A stretch of DNA of 64,000 nucleotides from Panacagrimonas sp965216805 (GCF_965216805.1 NZ_CBDCGN010000003.1:496001-560000); one strand, 5' to 3'. Positions 7,919-16,657 are shown, counted from the stretch's first letter. A program made the numbers and translations. The notes: generated from the letters alone by a model not told the origin.

Positions 7919-8902
7919 TTATTTCAGCAAATCTTCGACCGCGGCACGCTCTTCGCGCAGTTCGTTCTCGGTGGCGGTCATGCGGCCGCGACTGAACTCG
8001 TCGACGCTCAGACCCTGCACGATCTCGTAGCCGCCGTTCTTGCAGATGCAGGGATAGCCGTAGACGATGCCCGGCGCGATGCCATAGGAGCCGTCGCTGG
8101 GCACGCCCATCGACACCCACTTGCCGTTGGAACCCAGCACCCAGTCGTGCATGTGATCAACGGCGGCTGACGCTGCCGAAGCGGCGGACGACAGGCCACG
8201 CGCCTTGATGATGGCGGCGCCGCGTTGCTGCACCACCGGAATGAAGTCCTTCTCGATCCAGTTCTGGTCGACCAGCGACTTGGCCGGCTTAGCCCCGACG
8301 GTGCAGTGGCTGATGTCCGGGTACTGCGTGGAGCTGTGATTGCCCCAGATGATCATCTTGTCGATGTCATTGAAATGGGTGCCGGTCTTGGCCGAGAGCT
8401 GCGACAGCGCACGGTTGTGGTCCAGGCGCACCATCGCATGGAACTGCTTGGGGTCCATGCCCTTGGCCGCGGTCGCCGCGATCAGCGCGTTGGTGTTGGC
8501 AGGATTGCCGACCACCAGCACGCGCACATCCTTGCTGGCCTTGGCCGCGATGGCCTTGCCCTGCGGGCCGAAGATACCGCCGTTGGCGGTGAGCAGATCC
8601 TTGCGCTCCATACCGGGGCCGCGCGGACGTGCGCCGACCAGCAGCGCGTAGTCGGTGCCCTCGAAACCGCTCATGGGATCGGAGTGCAGCTCCACGCTGT
8701 GGACCAGCGGGAAGGCGCAGTCGTCCACCTCCATGATCGTGCCCTTGAGTTTCTCCAGCACTTCCGGCACCGGCACCTCCAGCAACTGCAGGATCACCGG
8801 CTGGTCCGGGCCGAGCATGGAGCCCGACGCGACGCGGAAAATGAGCGAGTAGGCGATCTGGCCGGCAGCGCCGGTGATGGCGACCTTGACGGGCTTTTTC
8901 AT
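7919..8902 (-). CDS. mdh: malate dehydrogenase (type 2, LDH-like)
   Basis: This 327-residue TCA-cycle enzyme interconverts malate and oxaloacetate with NAD. The nucleotide-binding loop GAAGQIAYSLIF lies near the start (about 11-22). The substrate loop with the key arginines is GARPRGPGMERKDLL (about 90-104). The catalytic His is in WGNHSSTQYPD (about 187-197). The RPRGPGMERKD loop and the length identify the dimeric type found in many Gram-negative and plant cytosolic enzymes rather than the E. coli type. It is monocistronic-looking, separated from corA by a foldback repeat. Confidence 0.95.
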   Translation of the reverse strand: MKKPVKVAITGAAGQIAYSLIFRVASGSMLGPDQPVILQLLEVPVPEVLEKLKGTIMEVDDCAFPLVHSVELHSDPMSGFEGTDYALLVGARPRGPGMERKDLLTANGGIFGPQGKAIAAKASKDVRVLVVGNPANTNALIAATAAKGMDPKQFHAMVRLDHNRALSQLSAKTGTHFNDIDKMIIWGNHSSTQYPDISHCTVGAKPAKSLVDQNWIEKDFIPVVQQRGAAIIKARGLSSAASAASAAVDHMHDWVLGSNGKWVSMGVPSDGSYGIAPGIVYGYPCICKNGGYEIVQGLSVDEFSRGRMTATENELREERAAVEDLLK

Positions 8903-8981
8903 GTGGACTCTCTGGAATAGGCGGGTGAAAGGGCCGCTAGTTTACTGCCGCCGCCGCTTGTCGTGAGTCCACCGGCGCCGC

Positions 8982-9404
8982 TCAGGTCCGGCGCCCCCAC
9001 AGCCATATCGCCACGGCGCCGATCGCGGTGCCGGCGGTTTCGCTGACCGCGACCATCGCCGCGGAGAACACAAAGCCGTGACGCCATTCGTGCTCCGGCA
9101 CCGAGACCACGTTGTCGACCGAATCGAGCACGAAATGGTTGAGCAGGCCGAATATCAGCGAGGCCAGCATCGCCAGCGTGATCAGCCAGGCCGCGGTGAG
9201 TCGCCAGCGGCTCCACAGCAGGCAGGCGCCCACCACCGGCAACAGCACGATGATCACGCCGATAAATGCCTGCTGCAGCCCAGTCAACGGCACCGGCACG
9301 TGGACGTGGGCGGCCCCGTGCCACAGCCCGATGGCGGTGTGCACCGCGACGATGGCGGCCAGCAGCAAGGCCAGGCTAGGCCGGCTTGTCGTGCTCGGGT
9401 TCAT
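8982..9404 (-). CDS. small four-helix membrane protein, overlapping an Rrf2 regulator gene
   Basis: The protein has 140 residues and four predicted membrane helices, about 11-28, 44-62, 68-90 and 110-134. Histidines lie near the first loop (HAAHVHVP; WHGAAHV) and in the third loop (EHEWRH), which could bind heme or metal, though I see no recognised family motif. GAGGAGAAAAC precedes the ATG at 9404. The gene begins 29 bases inside the 3' end of the Rrf2 regulator gene, so the two are co-transcribed and probably translationally linked. An Rrf2 partner suggests a role in response to nitric oxide, redox or iron-sulfur stress; this is inference. Confidence 0.7.
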   Translation of the reverse strand: MNPSTTSRPSLALLLAAIVAVHTAIGLWHGAAHVHVPVPLTGLQQAFIGVIIVLLPVVGACLLWSRWRLTAAWLITLAMLASLIFGLLNHFVLDSVDNVVSVPEHEWRHGFVFSAAMVAVSETAGTAIGAVAIWLWGRRT

Positions 9405-9927
9405 GTTGTTTTCTCCTCGTGATACGACGGTCTTTGCGTTGGCGAAACCACAGCGTCGACGCCTCCAGATAGCTGCGAGGTGCCTTGCATTCGAGCTCCT
9501 GGCCCAGATCGGCCAGCGTCTTGGTTGCCAACAGCTTGCGCAGCTCGCGCTCGGCGTGGGCCATGAACGATTCGATCTGGCAGCGGCCCGATGTCGCCCA
9601 TCCCGGCGGTTGCTGGCCGAACAGCGCGCACTGACGGCGGATCTCGGCGCAGGCGAACAGGCTGCGGTCCGGGTCCACCGCATCCAGCACGTCGAGCACG
9701 CGGATGCGCGCCGCCGGCCTGGCCAGCACGAAGCCGCCGGCGACGCCCTCGCTCGCCGCGACCAGGCGGGCCTTCTGCAGACGGGTGAACAGCTTGGCCA
9801 GATAGCGCTCGGGAATGCCCTGGAACGTCGCCAGGTCGCGAACGCTGGCCGGGCCCGACTGCATTGCCAGGTTCAGCAGCGAGTGCAGGGCGTATTCGGC
9901 GCCGGCGCCGTACAGGGAGGACTTCAC
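9376..9927 (-). CDS. Rrf2 family transcriptional regulator, possible Fe-S sensor
   Basis: This 183-residue protein has the Rrf2 winged helix: YALHSLLNLA near the start, VRDLATFQGIPERYLAKLFTRL as the HTH, and the GVAGGFVLAR wing. The effector region contains C93, C100 and C116. Three cysteines in this region hold a [2Fe-2S] or [4Fe-4S] cluster in IscR, NsrR and RsrR, but here the third is displaced (C-x6-C-x15-C), so cluster binding is uncertain. It starts with GTG at 9927. A near-perfect 39-bp palindrome lies ten bases upstream, and the small membrane protein gene overlaps its 3' end, making a two-gene autoregulated operon. Confidence 0.85.
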   Translation of the reverse strand: MKSSLYGAGAEYALHSLLNLAMQSGPASVRDLATFQGIPERYLAKLFTRLQKARLVAASEGVAGGFVLARPAARIRVLDVLDAVDPDRSLFACAEIRRQCALFGQQPPGWATSGRCQIESFMAHAERELRKLLATKTLADLGQELECKAPRSYLEASTLWFRQRKDRRITRRKQHEPEHDKPA

Positions 9928-9936
9928 GAAGAGGCA

Positions 9937-9975
9937 CCTCTTAAACTACGACTTCATGAGTCGCAGTTTAAGAGG
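9937..9975. promoter_or_regulatory. 39-bp palindromic operator upstream of the Rrf2 gene
   Basis: The left arm CCTCTTAAACTACGACT (9937-9953) and right arm AGTCGCAGTTTAAGAGG (9959-9975) are inverted copies matching at 16 of 17 positions around a TCATG centre. The arms are richer in A/T than the surroundings. The site is ten bases from the Rrf2 start codon and overlaps the region where its ribosome site would lie. Rrf2 regulators bind A/T-rich dyads, so this is most likely the operator for autoregulation. An RNA hairpin that hides the ribosome-binding site is the alternative. Confidence 0.75.
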
Positions 9976-10038
9976 AGGATCATTCCAAGGTCAATCGCCC
10001 CAGCGTCAATCGACTTGAGTGGGCCGATGCCTGCCGGT

Positions 10039-10770
10039 TCAGAACTCCAGGTCCAGCGAACCGCACAGCCAGTCCAGCAGTGGCGCCATCAGCACGTAGC
10101 GGGACATCAATTGCTTGATCAGATCGGGGCGCAGCAGTAGGTCGTCGTCGAGTTGCGCCGAGGCGATGAAGTCCTTGCGCTTGAGGTCCTCGATCAGTTC
10201 GTGCGTGGGGTCGTAGCCCTTGGGCGGACGCACCAGCGCGGCCCCCGTCAGCGCAAAGACCTTGAGGAATTTCGGGTCGCGTGTGGCCTTCTTCCAGCTC
10301 GCCGGATTGCTCAGCATGTAGTCGCGGATCAGGCGGGTGGTCTCGGATTGCGGATGCCAGATCCCACCGCCCAGGAAGCACGCGCCCGGCTCGATGTGCA
10401 GATACAGGCCGGGTGTATCCAGCCGCCCCATGGACGCATTGCCCACTTCGCCGCGTGCCGCCTTGCTGGCCGCGGCATGCGCGAAGTACATGCCCACGTG
10501 CGTCTTGTACGGACGCTTGTCGCCCGCAAAGCGGGTGTCGCGATGGATGCGGAACAGCGAGCCGCCGACCGGCTTGGCCACGGCGGTGAGTTGCGGGCTG
10601 ATGTCCTTGAACGGATCGGCGAGGTCGGCGATCAGCCGCAGCGCCGGGCCGCGGACCTCGGCTTCGTAGCGTGGCTTGTTGTCCAGGAACCACTCTCGCG
10701 AGTTGTTCTTCGCCAGCTGGCGCAGGAATTTGAAGGTCTCTGCAGAGAAATACGGGGTCGCCTTGGCCAT
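10039..10770 (-). CDS. DUF2461 domain-containing protein
   Basis: This 243-residue soluble protein starts MAKATPYFSAETFKFLRQLA. It continues with NNSREWFLDNKPRYE, then FRIHRDTRFAGDKRPYKTHVG and YLHIEPGACFLGGGIWHP, which are the conserved blocks of the DUF2461 (TIGR02453) family. The biochemical role of the family is unknown. The conserved RIHRDTRF and YK residues form a possible active-site cluster. An upstream ATG at 10803 would add 11 unconserved residues. The gene is divergent from ttcA with 164 bp between them. Confidence 0.85.
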   Translation of the reverse strand: MAKATPYFSAETFKFLRQLAKNNSREWFLDNKPRYEAEVRGPALRLIADLADPFKDISPQLTAVAKPVGGSLFRIHRDTRFAGDKRPYKTHVGMYFAHAAASKAARGEVGNASMGRLDTPGLYLHIEPGACFLGGGIWHPQSETTRLIRDYMLSNPASWKKATRDPKFLKVFALTGAALVRPPKGYDPTHELIEDLKRKDFIASAQLDDDLLLRPDLIKQLMSRYVLMAPLLDWLCGSLDLEF

Positions 10771-10934
10771 CGTGCTCGATCCGGGTTGTCGAGCGCCGAG
10801 CATGCCGCGACGATCGCGGCGATGTCGATGGCGCGTGATCGGGGTCGTTGGCCGTCGCGCCCGGAAGGGCCATCAGCCTGCCGGCCCCTGAGCGGCGTGG
10901 GATAATCCGGGTCCGTCCTGGTCTCGATCCGCTC

Positions 10935-11810
10935 ATGCACGCCACGCCCCTGCAGGATTTCCGCACGCCACGCCGCGCCGCTGCGCCAGCGGACAAGGCG
11001 CGCGTGGAGTCCAACAAGCTGGCCAAGCGCCTGCGCCGCGAGGTGGGCCGCGCGATCCAGGACTACAGCATGATCGGCGAGGGCGATCGGGTGATGGTGT
11101 GCCTGAGCGGCGGCAAGGACAGCTACACGATGCTGGACGTGCTCATGCAGTTGCAGGCCAAGGCGCCGGTGCGTTTCGAACTGCACGCGGTGAACCTGGA
11201 CCAGAAGCAGCCGGACTTTCCCGCGCACATCCTGCCGGAGTATCTGGCGTCCAGAGGGGTGGCCCACACCATCCTGGAGCAGGACACCTACAGCGTGGTC
11301 AAGCGCAACATCCCTGAAGGCAAGACCATGTGTTCGCTGTGCTCGCGGCTGCGGCGTGGAGCGCTCTACACCTTTGCCCACGAGCAGGGTTTCAACCGCA
11401 TCGCGCTGGGGCATCACCGCGACGACATTCTCGCCACGTTTTTTCTCAATCTGTTTTTCGGCGGCAAGCTGGCGGCGATGCCGCCAAAGCTGCGCTCCGA
11501 CGACGGCCGCAACGTGGTGATCCGTCCGCTGGCGTATTGCCGCGAAGACGACATTGCCGAGTACGCGGCGCAGAAGCAGTTCCCCATCATTCCCTGCAAT
11601 CTGTGCGGCTCGCAGGAGAATCTGCAGCGCAAGCAGGTCCGCCGGATGATCGACCAGTGGGAGCGCGAGTATCCGGGTCGTTCCGAGATCATCTTCAAGG
11701 CGCTGGGCAATGTGGCACCGTCGCAGCTCGCCGACCCCAAGCTGTTCGACTTCGCCGCGCTCGGCGGATCGGCGGCGGCGCACGACTGGCTGATGCCAGA
11801 GAGGGGATAA
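10935..11810 (+). CDS. ttcA: tRNA 2-thiocytidine biosynthesis protein TtcA
   Basis: This 291-residue ATP-dependent enzyme puts sulfur on C32 of certain tRNAs. The PP-loop SGGKDS is at 58-63. The paired cysteine motifs CSLC (133-136) and CNLC (221-224) bind the [4Fe-4S] cluster needed for thiolation. GHHRDDILATFFLNLFFGG between them is the family signature. The ATG at 10935 is used. A TGGGATAAT (10898-10906) resembles an extended -10 element about 30 bases upstream of it, which is weak promoter evidence. The gene is transcribed alone, followed by a small GTCGGGC hairpin. Confidence 0.93.
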   Translation: MHATPLQDFRTPRRAAAPADKARVESNKLAKRLRREVGRAIQDYSMIGEGDRVMVCLSGGKDSYTMLDVLMQLQAKAPVRFELHAVNLDQKQPDFPAHILPEYLASRGVAHTILEQDTYSVVKRNIPEGKTMCSLCSRLRRGALYTFAHEQGFNRIALGHHRDDILATFFLNLFFGGKLAAMPPKLRSDDGRNVVIRPLAYCREDDIAEYAAQKQFPIIPCNLCGSQENLQRKQVRRMIDQWEREYPGRSEIIFKALGNVAPSQLADPKLFDFAALGGSAAAHDWLMPERG

Positions 11811-11839
11811 ACGCAATACTGTTGGGTGGAAGTCGGAAT

Positions 11840-11857
11840 GTCGGGCTGAAGCCCGAC
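11840..11857. repeat. short GTCGGGC/GCCCGAC hairpin after ttcA
   Basis: GTCGGGC (11840-11846) and GCCCGAC (11851-11857) pair around a TGAA loop; the partial unit GCCCGACC recurs at 11877. The hairpin has no T-run, so it is not a classical intrinsic terminator. The form GTCGGGCTGAAGCCCGACC is a commonly scattered intergenic motif in Xanthomonadaceae (general knowledge). Confidence 0.6.
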
Positions 11858-11992
11858 CTACAAACCCGATCTACAGGCCCGACCTGCAAGCCGCTTCATC
11901 TCGTCAAGCGAACCGCATTGCGGTTAAAACCTCATCCGTCACGCCCCCGTCACCGTAGAACAACCAGCATCCAGGCTTTGGGAGACGCCCAG

Positions 11993-13312
11993 ATGAAATT
12001 CAGGCCGCGCACGCGACGCGAATTCCTGCGAGAACTGTTCTGGAGTGCCGGCGCCGCCGGCACCGCGACCTGGCTGGCCGCCTGCGGCGGCAGCTCCGGC
12101 AACAGCACGCCGATCATGGCCAGCGGACGCTTCGCCGGCGTCGGCCCGCTGGGCGAACCCGACGCCAACAACATCCGCCTGCCGGCGGGTTTCTCCTCGC
12201 GCGTGGTGGCGGTGGCAGGCCAGTTTCCCGCTGCGGGCAGCCCCGGCATCTGGCATGCCTTTCCTGACGGCAGCGCAGTGTTTCCGCGCGCCGGCGGCGG
12301 CTGGATTTATTGCTGCAACAGCGAGGTGCCGGGCACGGGAACCGTGACCTTCGCGTTTCCGGAGCTGTCCGGTCTGCCCTTGATCGACGAGTTGATCGGC
12401 GCCGGTGGGCAATTGGTGCCGGGCCTGGGTGGCGCCAGTGCGCTGGTGTTCGATGTGGCCGGCAATGTGGTGGACTGCTATCGCGTGCTGCGCAACACCA
12501 CCTTCAACTGCTCCGGTGGCGCCACGCCCTGGAACACCTGGCTGAGCTGCGAGGAGATCAACGACGGGCGTGTGTGGGAGTGCGATCCGTTCGGCGTCGA
12601 GGACGAAGCGGTGAAGCCGGCGCTGGGTATCTTCGCCCACGAAGCGCTGGCGCTGGATGCGGATCGCCGCTGCGTCTACATGACCGAAGACCTGCCCGAC
12701 GGCCGCTTCTATCGCTTCGTCGCTACCGAAGCCGACTGGCCTGCGGGCGGTCGCGCGCGCTTCGAGCAGGGAACGCTGCAGGTGCTGCAGGTCATCGGCG
12801 ATCCCGACACCGCGGAGAACAATCCCCTGCCGGTGCAGTGGATAGACGCGGCCAACCCCGGTGCGCGCCAGATCGACAACCGCCTGCCGGCGGCCACCGC
12901 GTTCGATGGCGGCGAGGGGCTGTGGTTTCACCAGGGCATCGCCTATTTCGCGACCAAGGGCGACAACCGCATCTGGGCGCTGGACACGGCGGCGCAGACC
13001 CTGGAAATCATCTACGACTTCGATACTGCTACCGGCGCCAACAAGATTCTGTCCGGCGTGGACAATCTCACCGTCACCTCCACCGGCGAGATCCTTGTCT
13101 GCGAAGACGGTGGCGACATGCAGCTCTGCGTGATCCTGCCGGATCGCAGTGTCATCCCGCTGTTGCAGGTGGTGGGCCAGGATGCGTCGGAGATCTCCGG
13201 GCCGGCGTTCTCGCCGGATGGCCGACGTCTGTACTTCAATTCCAATCGCGGTTCGCGCAACGGACTGGGGCTGGGCATCACCTACGAAATCATGCTGCCG
13301 TTTTCGGTCTGA
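11993..13312 (+). CDS. Tat-exported lipoprotein, PhoX/DUF839 family
   Basis: This 439-residue protein has a twin-arginine leader (RTRREFLRELF, 7-17) and a lipobox ending LAAC with the acceptor Cys at 31, so it should be exported folded and anchored by lipid. The mature part contains the DUF839 (PhoX) beta-propeller pattern, including TPWNTWLSCEEINDGRVWE, GIFAHEALALD and GGEGLWFHQGIAYFATKGDN. PhoX enzymes are Ca2+- and Fe-dependent alkaline phosphatases, but this protein is shorter than classical PhoX (about 600 or more residues), so catalysis is not assured. GGGAG lies seven to eight bases upstream. It is followed after 15 bp by a second Tat-lipoprotein phosphatase gene. Confidence 0.82.
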   Translation: MKFRPRTRREFLRELFWSAGAAGTATWLAACGGSSGNSTPIMASGRFAGVGPLGEPDANNIRLPAGFSSRVVAVAGQFPAAGSPGIWHAFPDGSAVFPRAGGGWIYCCNSEVPGTGTVTFAFPELSGLPLIDELIGAGGQLVPGLGGASALVFDVAGNVVDCYRVLRNTTFNCSGGATPWNTWLSCEEINDGRVWECDPFGVEDEAVKPALGIFAHEALALDADRRCVYMTEDLPDGRFYRFVATEADWPAGGRARFEQGTLQVLQVIGDPDTAENNPLPVQWIDAANPGARQIDNRLPAATAFDGGEGLWFHQGIAYFATKGDNRIWALDTAAQTLEIIYDFDTATGANKILSGVDNLTVTSTGEILVCEDGGDMQLCVILPDRSVIPLLQVVGQDASEISGPAFSPDGRRLYFNSNRGSRNGLGLGITYEIMLPFSV

Positions 13313-13327
13313 CCGGAGTCCTGCTTC

Positions 13328-15031
13328 ATGTCCGCACCACGCCGTCGTCGATCCAAGCGCCGCCAGGGGTTGTCCCGGCGCGAATTTCTGCGGCGCGGCA
13401 TCGGCTCGGCCGCCGTGCTGGGCGCCGCGACACTGCTGCCGGCCTGCGGTGGCGGCAGCTCCGGCGGACGCGAGCCGCAGAGTCCGGCCGAGCCGGTGTT
13501 CAAGCACGGCGTCGCCAGCGGCGATCCCCTGAGTGATCGCGTCATCCTGTGGACGCGCATCACCGCCTACATCAGCGGCACCCAGGCGGTGACGGCGGAC
13601 ATCGCCACCGATCCCGGCTTCACCCAGAACCTGCAGCGCATCGAGGGCAGCACCACGGCCGCGCGCGACTGGACCGTGAAGTTCGATGTGCAGGGCCTGT
13701 CACCGGCCACCACCTACTACTACCGCTTCGAAGCCCTGGGCCAGACCTCGCCGATCGGCCGCACCCGCACCCTGCCGGTGGGCAGCGTCGAGCGTCTGCG
13801 CATCGCGGTACTGTCTTGTTCGAGCTACGCCCACGGCTTCTTCAATGCTTACGCCCGCGTGGCCGAGCGCGCCGACCTGGACCTGGTGCTGCACCTGGGC
13901 GACTACATCTACGAATACGGCAACGGCGAGTACGGCGAGGCGCGCACCTACGAGCCGCCGCACGAGATCGTCAGCCTGGAGGATTACCGCGCCCGTCACG
14001 GTTATTACAAGCTGGAACCGGAACTGCAGGCGCTGCACCGCCAGCACCCGATGGTCTGTGTCTGGGACGACCACGAATCGGCCAACGACGCCTGGCGCGA
14101 CGGTGCCGAGAATCATCAGCCGGAGCTGGAAGGCGCCTGGTCCAGCCGCAAGGCGGCGGCGCAGAAGGCCTACGAAGAATGGATGCCGATCCGCGCACCC
14201 GACCCCACGCGCATCTTCCGCCACTTCGCCATCGGCGACTTGGTGGAACTGCTGATGCTGGACACGCGCCTGTTCGCACGCTCGCAGCCGCTGACCCCCA
14301 CGCTCGGCGTTCCCGGCATCCCGTTTGGCGTATTCACTGCCATCGGCGAGTTTCTGGATCCGGCGCGCACCCTGCTCGGCGACGAGCAGGAGCAGTGGCT
14401 GGTGCAGCGCCTGCGCAGCACCTCGGCGCGCTGGAAGCTGCTGGGCCAGCAGGTCATGTTCGGCCAACTGAAATTGCTGGGTCTGCCCAACGTCACGCGC
14501 CTGAGCCAGTTCATCAATGCCGACCAGTGGGACGGCTACCCGGTGGCTCGCGACCGCATCTTTGCGGCCCTGGCGGGCGACGGTGTCAACGCGCCCATCG
14601 ACAATGCCGTGGTACTGACCGGCGACATCCACACCGCCTGGGCGATGGACCTGACGCCCGATCCCAACAACCTGCTGCCCGCCACCGGCGGTTACAACGC
14701 GCTCAACGGCGAAGGTTCTCGGGCGGTGGAGTTCGTCGCCACCTCGGTGACCTCGCCGGGGCTGGAAGACCTCACCATCGCCCAGCCGGTGCTGCGCCTG
14801 CAGAACCCGCACCTGAAGCATGTCGATCTGGCTGCCAAGGGTTATCTGCTGCTGGACATCACCCCCGAGCATTGCCGCGGCGAGTTCTGGCAGGTCGACG
14901 GCATCGCGGTGCGCAGCGGCGGCGAGCGCTTCGACATCGCCTTCGAGACCCTCAACGGCAGCAATCGTCTGCGCCGCGCCGACGCCAGCCAGCCGCGAGC
15001 GGGTGCGCCAGAGCTGGCGCCAATGGGTTGA
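13328..15031 (+). CDS. phoD: PhoD-like alkaline phosphatase, Tat-exported lipoprotein
   Basis: The product has 567 residues with a Tat motif SRREFLRRG (16-24) and lipobox Cys at 40 (LLPAC). The metallophosphatase core follows. CSSYAHG lies near 163; its Cys is the Fe3+ ligand seen in PhoD. HLGDYIYEYGNG is near 188, WDDHESAND near 246 and TGDIHTAWAMDL near 430, with PhoD-type N-terminal beta domain HGVASGDPL just after the leader. PhoD enzymes release phosphate from phosphodiesters and monoesters, often under phosphate starvation. It is 15 bp after the PhoX-like gene, so the two form an operon of surface phosphatases. No Pho box was recognised upstream. Confidence 0.9.
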   Translation: MSAPRRRRSKRRQGLSRREFLRRGIGSAAVLGAATLLPACGGGSSGGREPQSPAEPVFKHGVASGDPLSDRVILWTRITAYISGTQAVTADIATDPGFTQNLQRIEGSTTAARDWTVKFDVQGLSPATTYYYRFEALGQTSPIGRTRTLPVGSVERLRIAVLSCSSYAHGFFNAYARVAERADLDLVLHLGDYIYEYGNGEYGEARTYEPPHEIVSLEDYRARHGYYKLEPELQALHRQHPMVCVWDDHESANDAWRDGAENHQPELEGAWSSRKAAAQKAYEEWMPIRAPDPTRIFRHFAIGDLVELLMLDTRLFARSQPLTPTLGVPGIPFGVFTAIGEFLDPARTLLGDEQEQWLVQRLRSTSARWKLLGQQVMFGQLKLLGLPNVTRLSQFINADQWDGYPVARDRIFAALAGDGVNAPIDNAVVLTGDIHTAWAMDLTPDPNNLLPATGGYNALNGEGSRAVEFVATSVTSPGLEDLTIAQPVLRLQNPHLKHVDLAAKGYLLLDITPEHCRGEFWQVDGIAVRSGGERFDIAFETLNGSNRLRRADASQPRAGAPELAPMG

Positions 15032-15084
15032 TGCCGCCACCCCGCCTTTTGTAGGCACCGAATCGCTGCCGCATCATCCGCGCC

Positions 15085-15765
15085 ATGGACAAGCACGGTT
15101 TCGATCAACCCGACCGGATTTTTTTCCTGTTCGACTTCATCTCGCACAACGCCTGGCTGGCGTGGCAGCGCGCGCGGGAGATCGCGGCACGACACGGATT
15201 GGGCTTCGAGCCGGTGCCGGTGGTGTTCGGCGTCATGCTCAAGCATTACGGGCAGGTGGGGCCGGCGGAAGTACCGGCCAAGAGTCGCTGGATGCTGCAC
15301 AACGTACTGCGCAAGGCGCAGCGGCTGGGGCTGCCCATCGCGCCGCCGCATTCGCACCCGTTCAACCCGCTGACGGCACTGCGCCTGTGCTGCTGCGAGC
15401 TGGACCCCGCCGAACGTCTGCGCCTGATCGACGCGCTGTGGCTGGCCACCTGGGTGCAGTCGCGCGAAGTCTCCAGCCCGCAGGTGCTGGCCGAGCTGCT
15501 CGCCGCGCAGGGCTTCGATGCGGCTGCGCTGCTGGCCGAGGCCGACGCGCCGGCGGCGCGAGAACGCTTGCGCGGCTACACCGATGGCGCGCTGCAGATC
15601 GGTGCATTCGGCGTGCCGACCCTGCTGGTGCGCGGCGAGCTGTTCTGGGGGTTCGACGATCTCGATGCGCTCGATGCGCTCCTGGGCGGGCGCGCCGAAC
15701 CCATTGCGGCGGCGACCTTGTCGGCCTGGCAGGCGGTCCGTCCGTCGGTGCAGCGCAAGCGATGA
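15085..15765 (+). CDS. DsbA-fold 2-hydroxychromene-2-carboxylate isomerase family protein
   Basis: This 226-residue cytosolic protein with a thioredoxin-like/DsbA helical fold has FFLFDFISHNAWLAW at the start in place of the usual FYFDFxSPYxY. It has FGVMLKHYGQ and KSRWMLHNVLRKA in the middle, and IGAFGVPTLLVRGELFWGFDDL near the end. This is the HCCA isomerase/kappa-class GST family, which uses glutathione to isomerise aromatic degradation intermediates. The substitution of Ser-Pro by Ser-His-Asn in the first active-site turn is unusual. No aromatic pathway genes lie nearby. The stop codon overlaps the next gene's ATG. Confidence 0.8.
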   Translation: MDKHGFDQPDRIFFLFDFISHNAWLAWQRAREIAARHGLGFEPVPVVFGVMLKHYGQVGPAEVPAKSRWMLHNVLRKAQRLGLPIAPPHSHPFNPLTALRLCCCELDPAERLRLIDALWLATWVQSREVSSPQVLAELLAAQGFDAAALLAEADAPAARERLRGYTDGALQIGAFGVPTLLVRGELFWGFDDLDALDALLGGRAEPIAAATLSAWQAVRPSVQRKR

Positions 15766-16640
15766 AGACCGCCCGATACCTGTTCGGACTGTGGCTGGCG
15801 CTGCTGGGCGGCGCGTCGCAGGCCGCCGACGCCCCTTTTCTGTGGAAGGTGCAGGGCGAACGGGCCACGCACTACGTGATGGGTTCGGTGCACGTGCTGC
15901 CGCGTTCGGCTTATCCCTTGCCGCAGGCCCTGCAGCAGGCCTACGACGACACCCGCGAGCTGGTGCTGGAGACCGATCCGGCAGCGCTGGCGGCGCCGCA
16001 GATGCGCGAGCACATGCTGCGGGCCGCGGCATCGGGGCAGGGGCTGGCGCAGGAGGTCGGCACCGAGCTGCATCGCAAGGTGCAGTCCCGTGCGCGCGAG
16101 CTGGAGTTGCCTGCGGAAATCTGCGATCCGTTCAAGGCCTGGTTCTGCGGACTGACGCTGGGCCTGATCGAATTCCAGCGCGCCGGCATGGATCCGAGCC
16201 TGGGGCTGGATCAGCATTTCTATCGGCAGGCGCAGTCGATGCAACGGCCGATCGCATGGCTGGAGACGCCGCAGGCGCAGTTCGAACTGTTCATCGGCAT
16301 GGACGCGCAGATGTCGCGCCAGTTCCTGCAGTCGACCCTGCAGGACTTCGAACGCCCGGAACTGCAGCCGGACGCGCTGATCGAGCTGTGGCAGCGCAAC
16401 GACACGCGCGCCATGGAGCGCTTCATCGTCGACACCGCGCGCGACTTTCCGCGCTTTCACCGGCGCATGATGAGCGAGCGCAACCGCGCCTGGGCGGCGG
16501 CGTTGGTTCCCAGGCTGCAGGGCGCAGCCGCGCAACTGGTGATCGTGGGCGCCGGTCATCTGCTGGGGCCGGACAGCCTGCTGCAGGAACTGCGCGCGCG
16601 CGGGTTCGCGGTGGAGCCGGTAGTGGCGTCGGGTTCGTAG
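15762..16640 (+). CDS. TraB/GumN family secreted protein
   Basis: The product has 292 residues. A signal peptide (about 1-21, ending ASQA) is followed by FLWKVQGERATHYVMGSVHVLP, the first TraB/GumN block with the conserved GS-x-H. A second block, VIVGAGHLLGPDSL, lies near residue 262. These His and Glu residues place it in the Tiki/TraB metalloprotease-like superfamily. Bacterial members are periplasmic and mostly uncharacterised. The gene overlaps the isomerase gene by four bases (ATGA), showing translational coupling. A GST gene follows on the opposite strand. Confidence 0.83.
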   Translation: MKTARYLFGLWLALLGGASQAADAPFLWKVQGERATHYVMGSVHVLPRSAYPLPQALQQAYDDTRELVLETDPAALAAPQMREHMLRAAASGQGLAQEVGTELHRKVQSRARELELPAEICDPFKAWFCGLTLGLIEFQRAGMDPSLGLDQHFYRQAQSMQRPIAWLETPQAQFELFIGMDAQMSRQFLQSTLQDFERPELQPDALIELWQRNDTRAMERFIVDTARDFPRFHRRMMSERNRAWAAALVPRLQGAAAQLVIVGAGHLLGPDSLLQELRARGFAVEPVVASGS

Positions 16641-16657
16641 CGCGGCGGCAACGCGAT

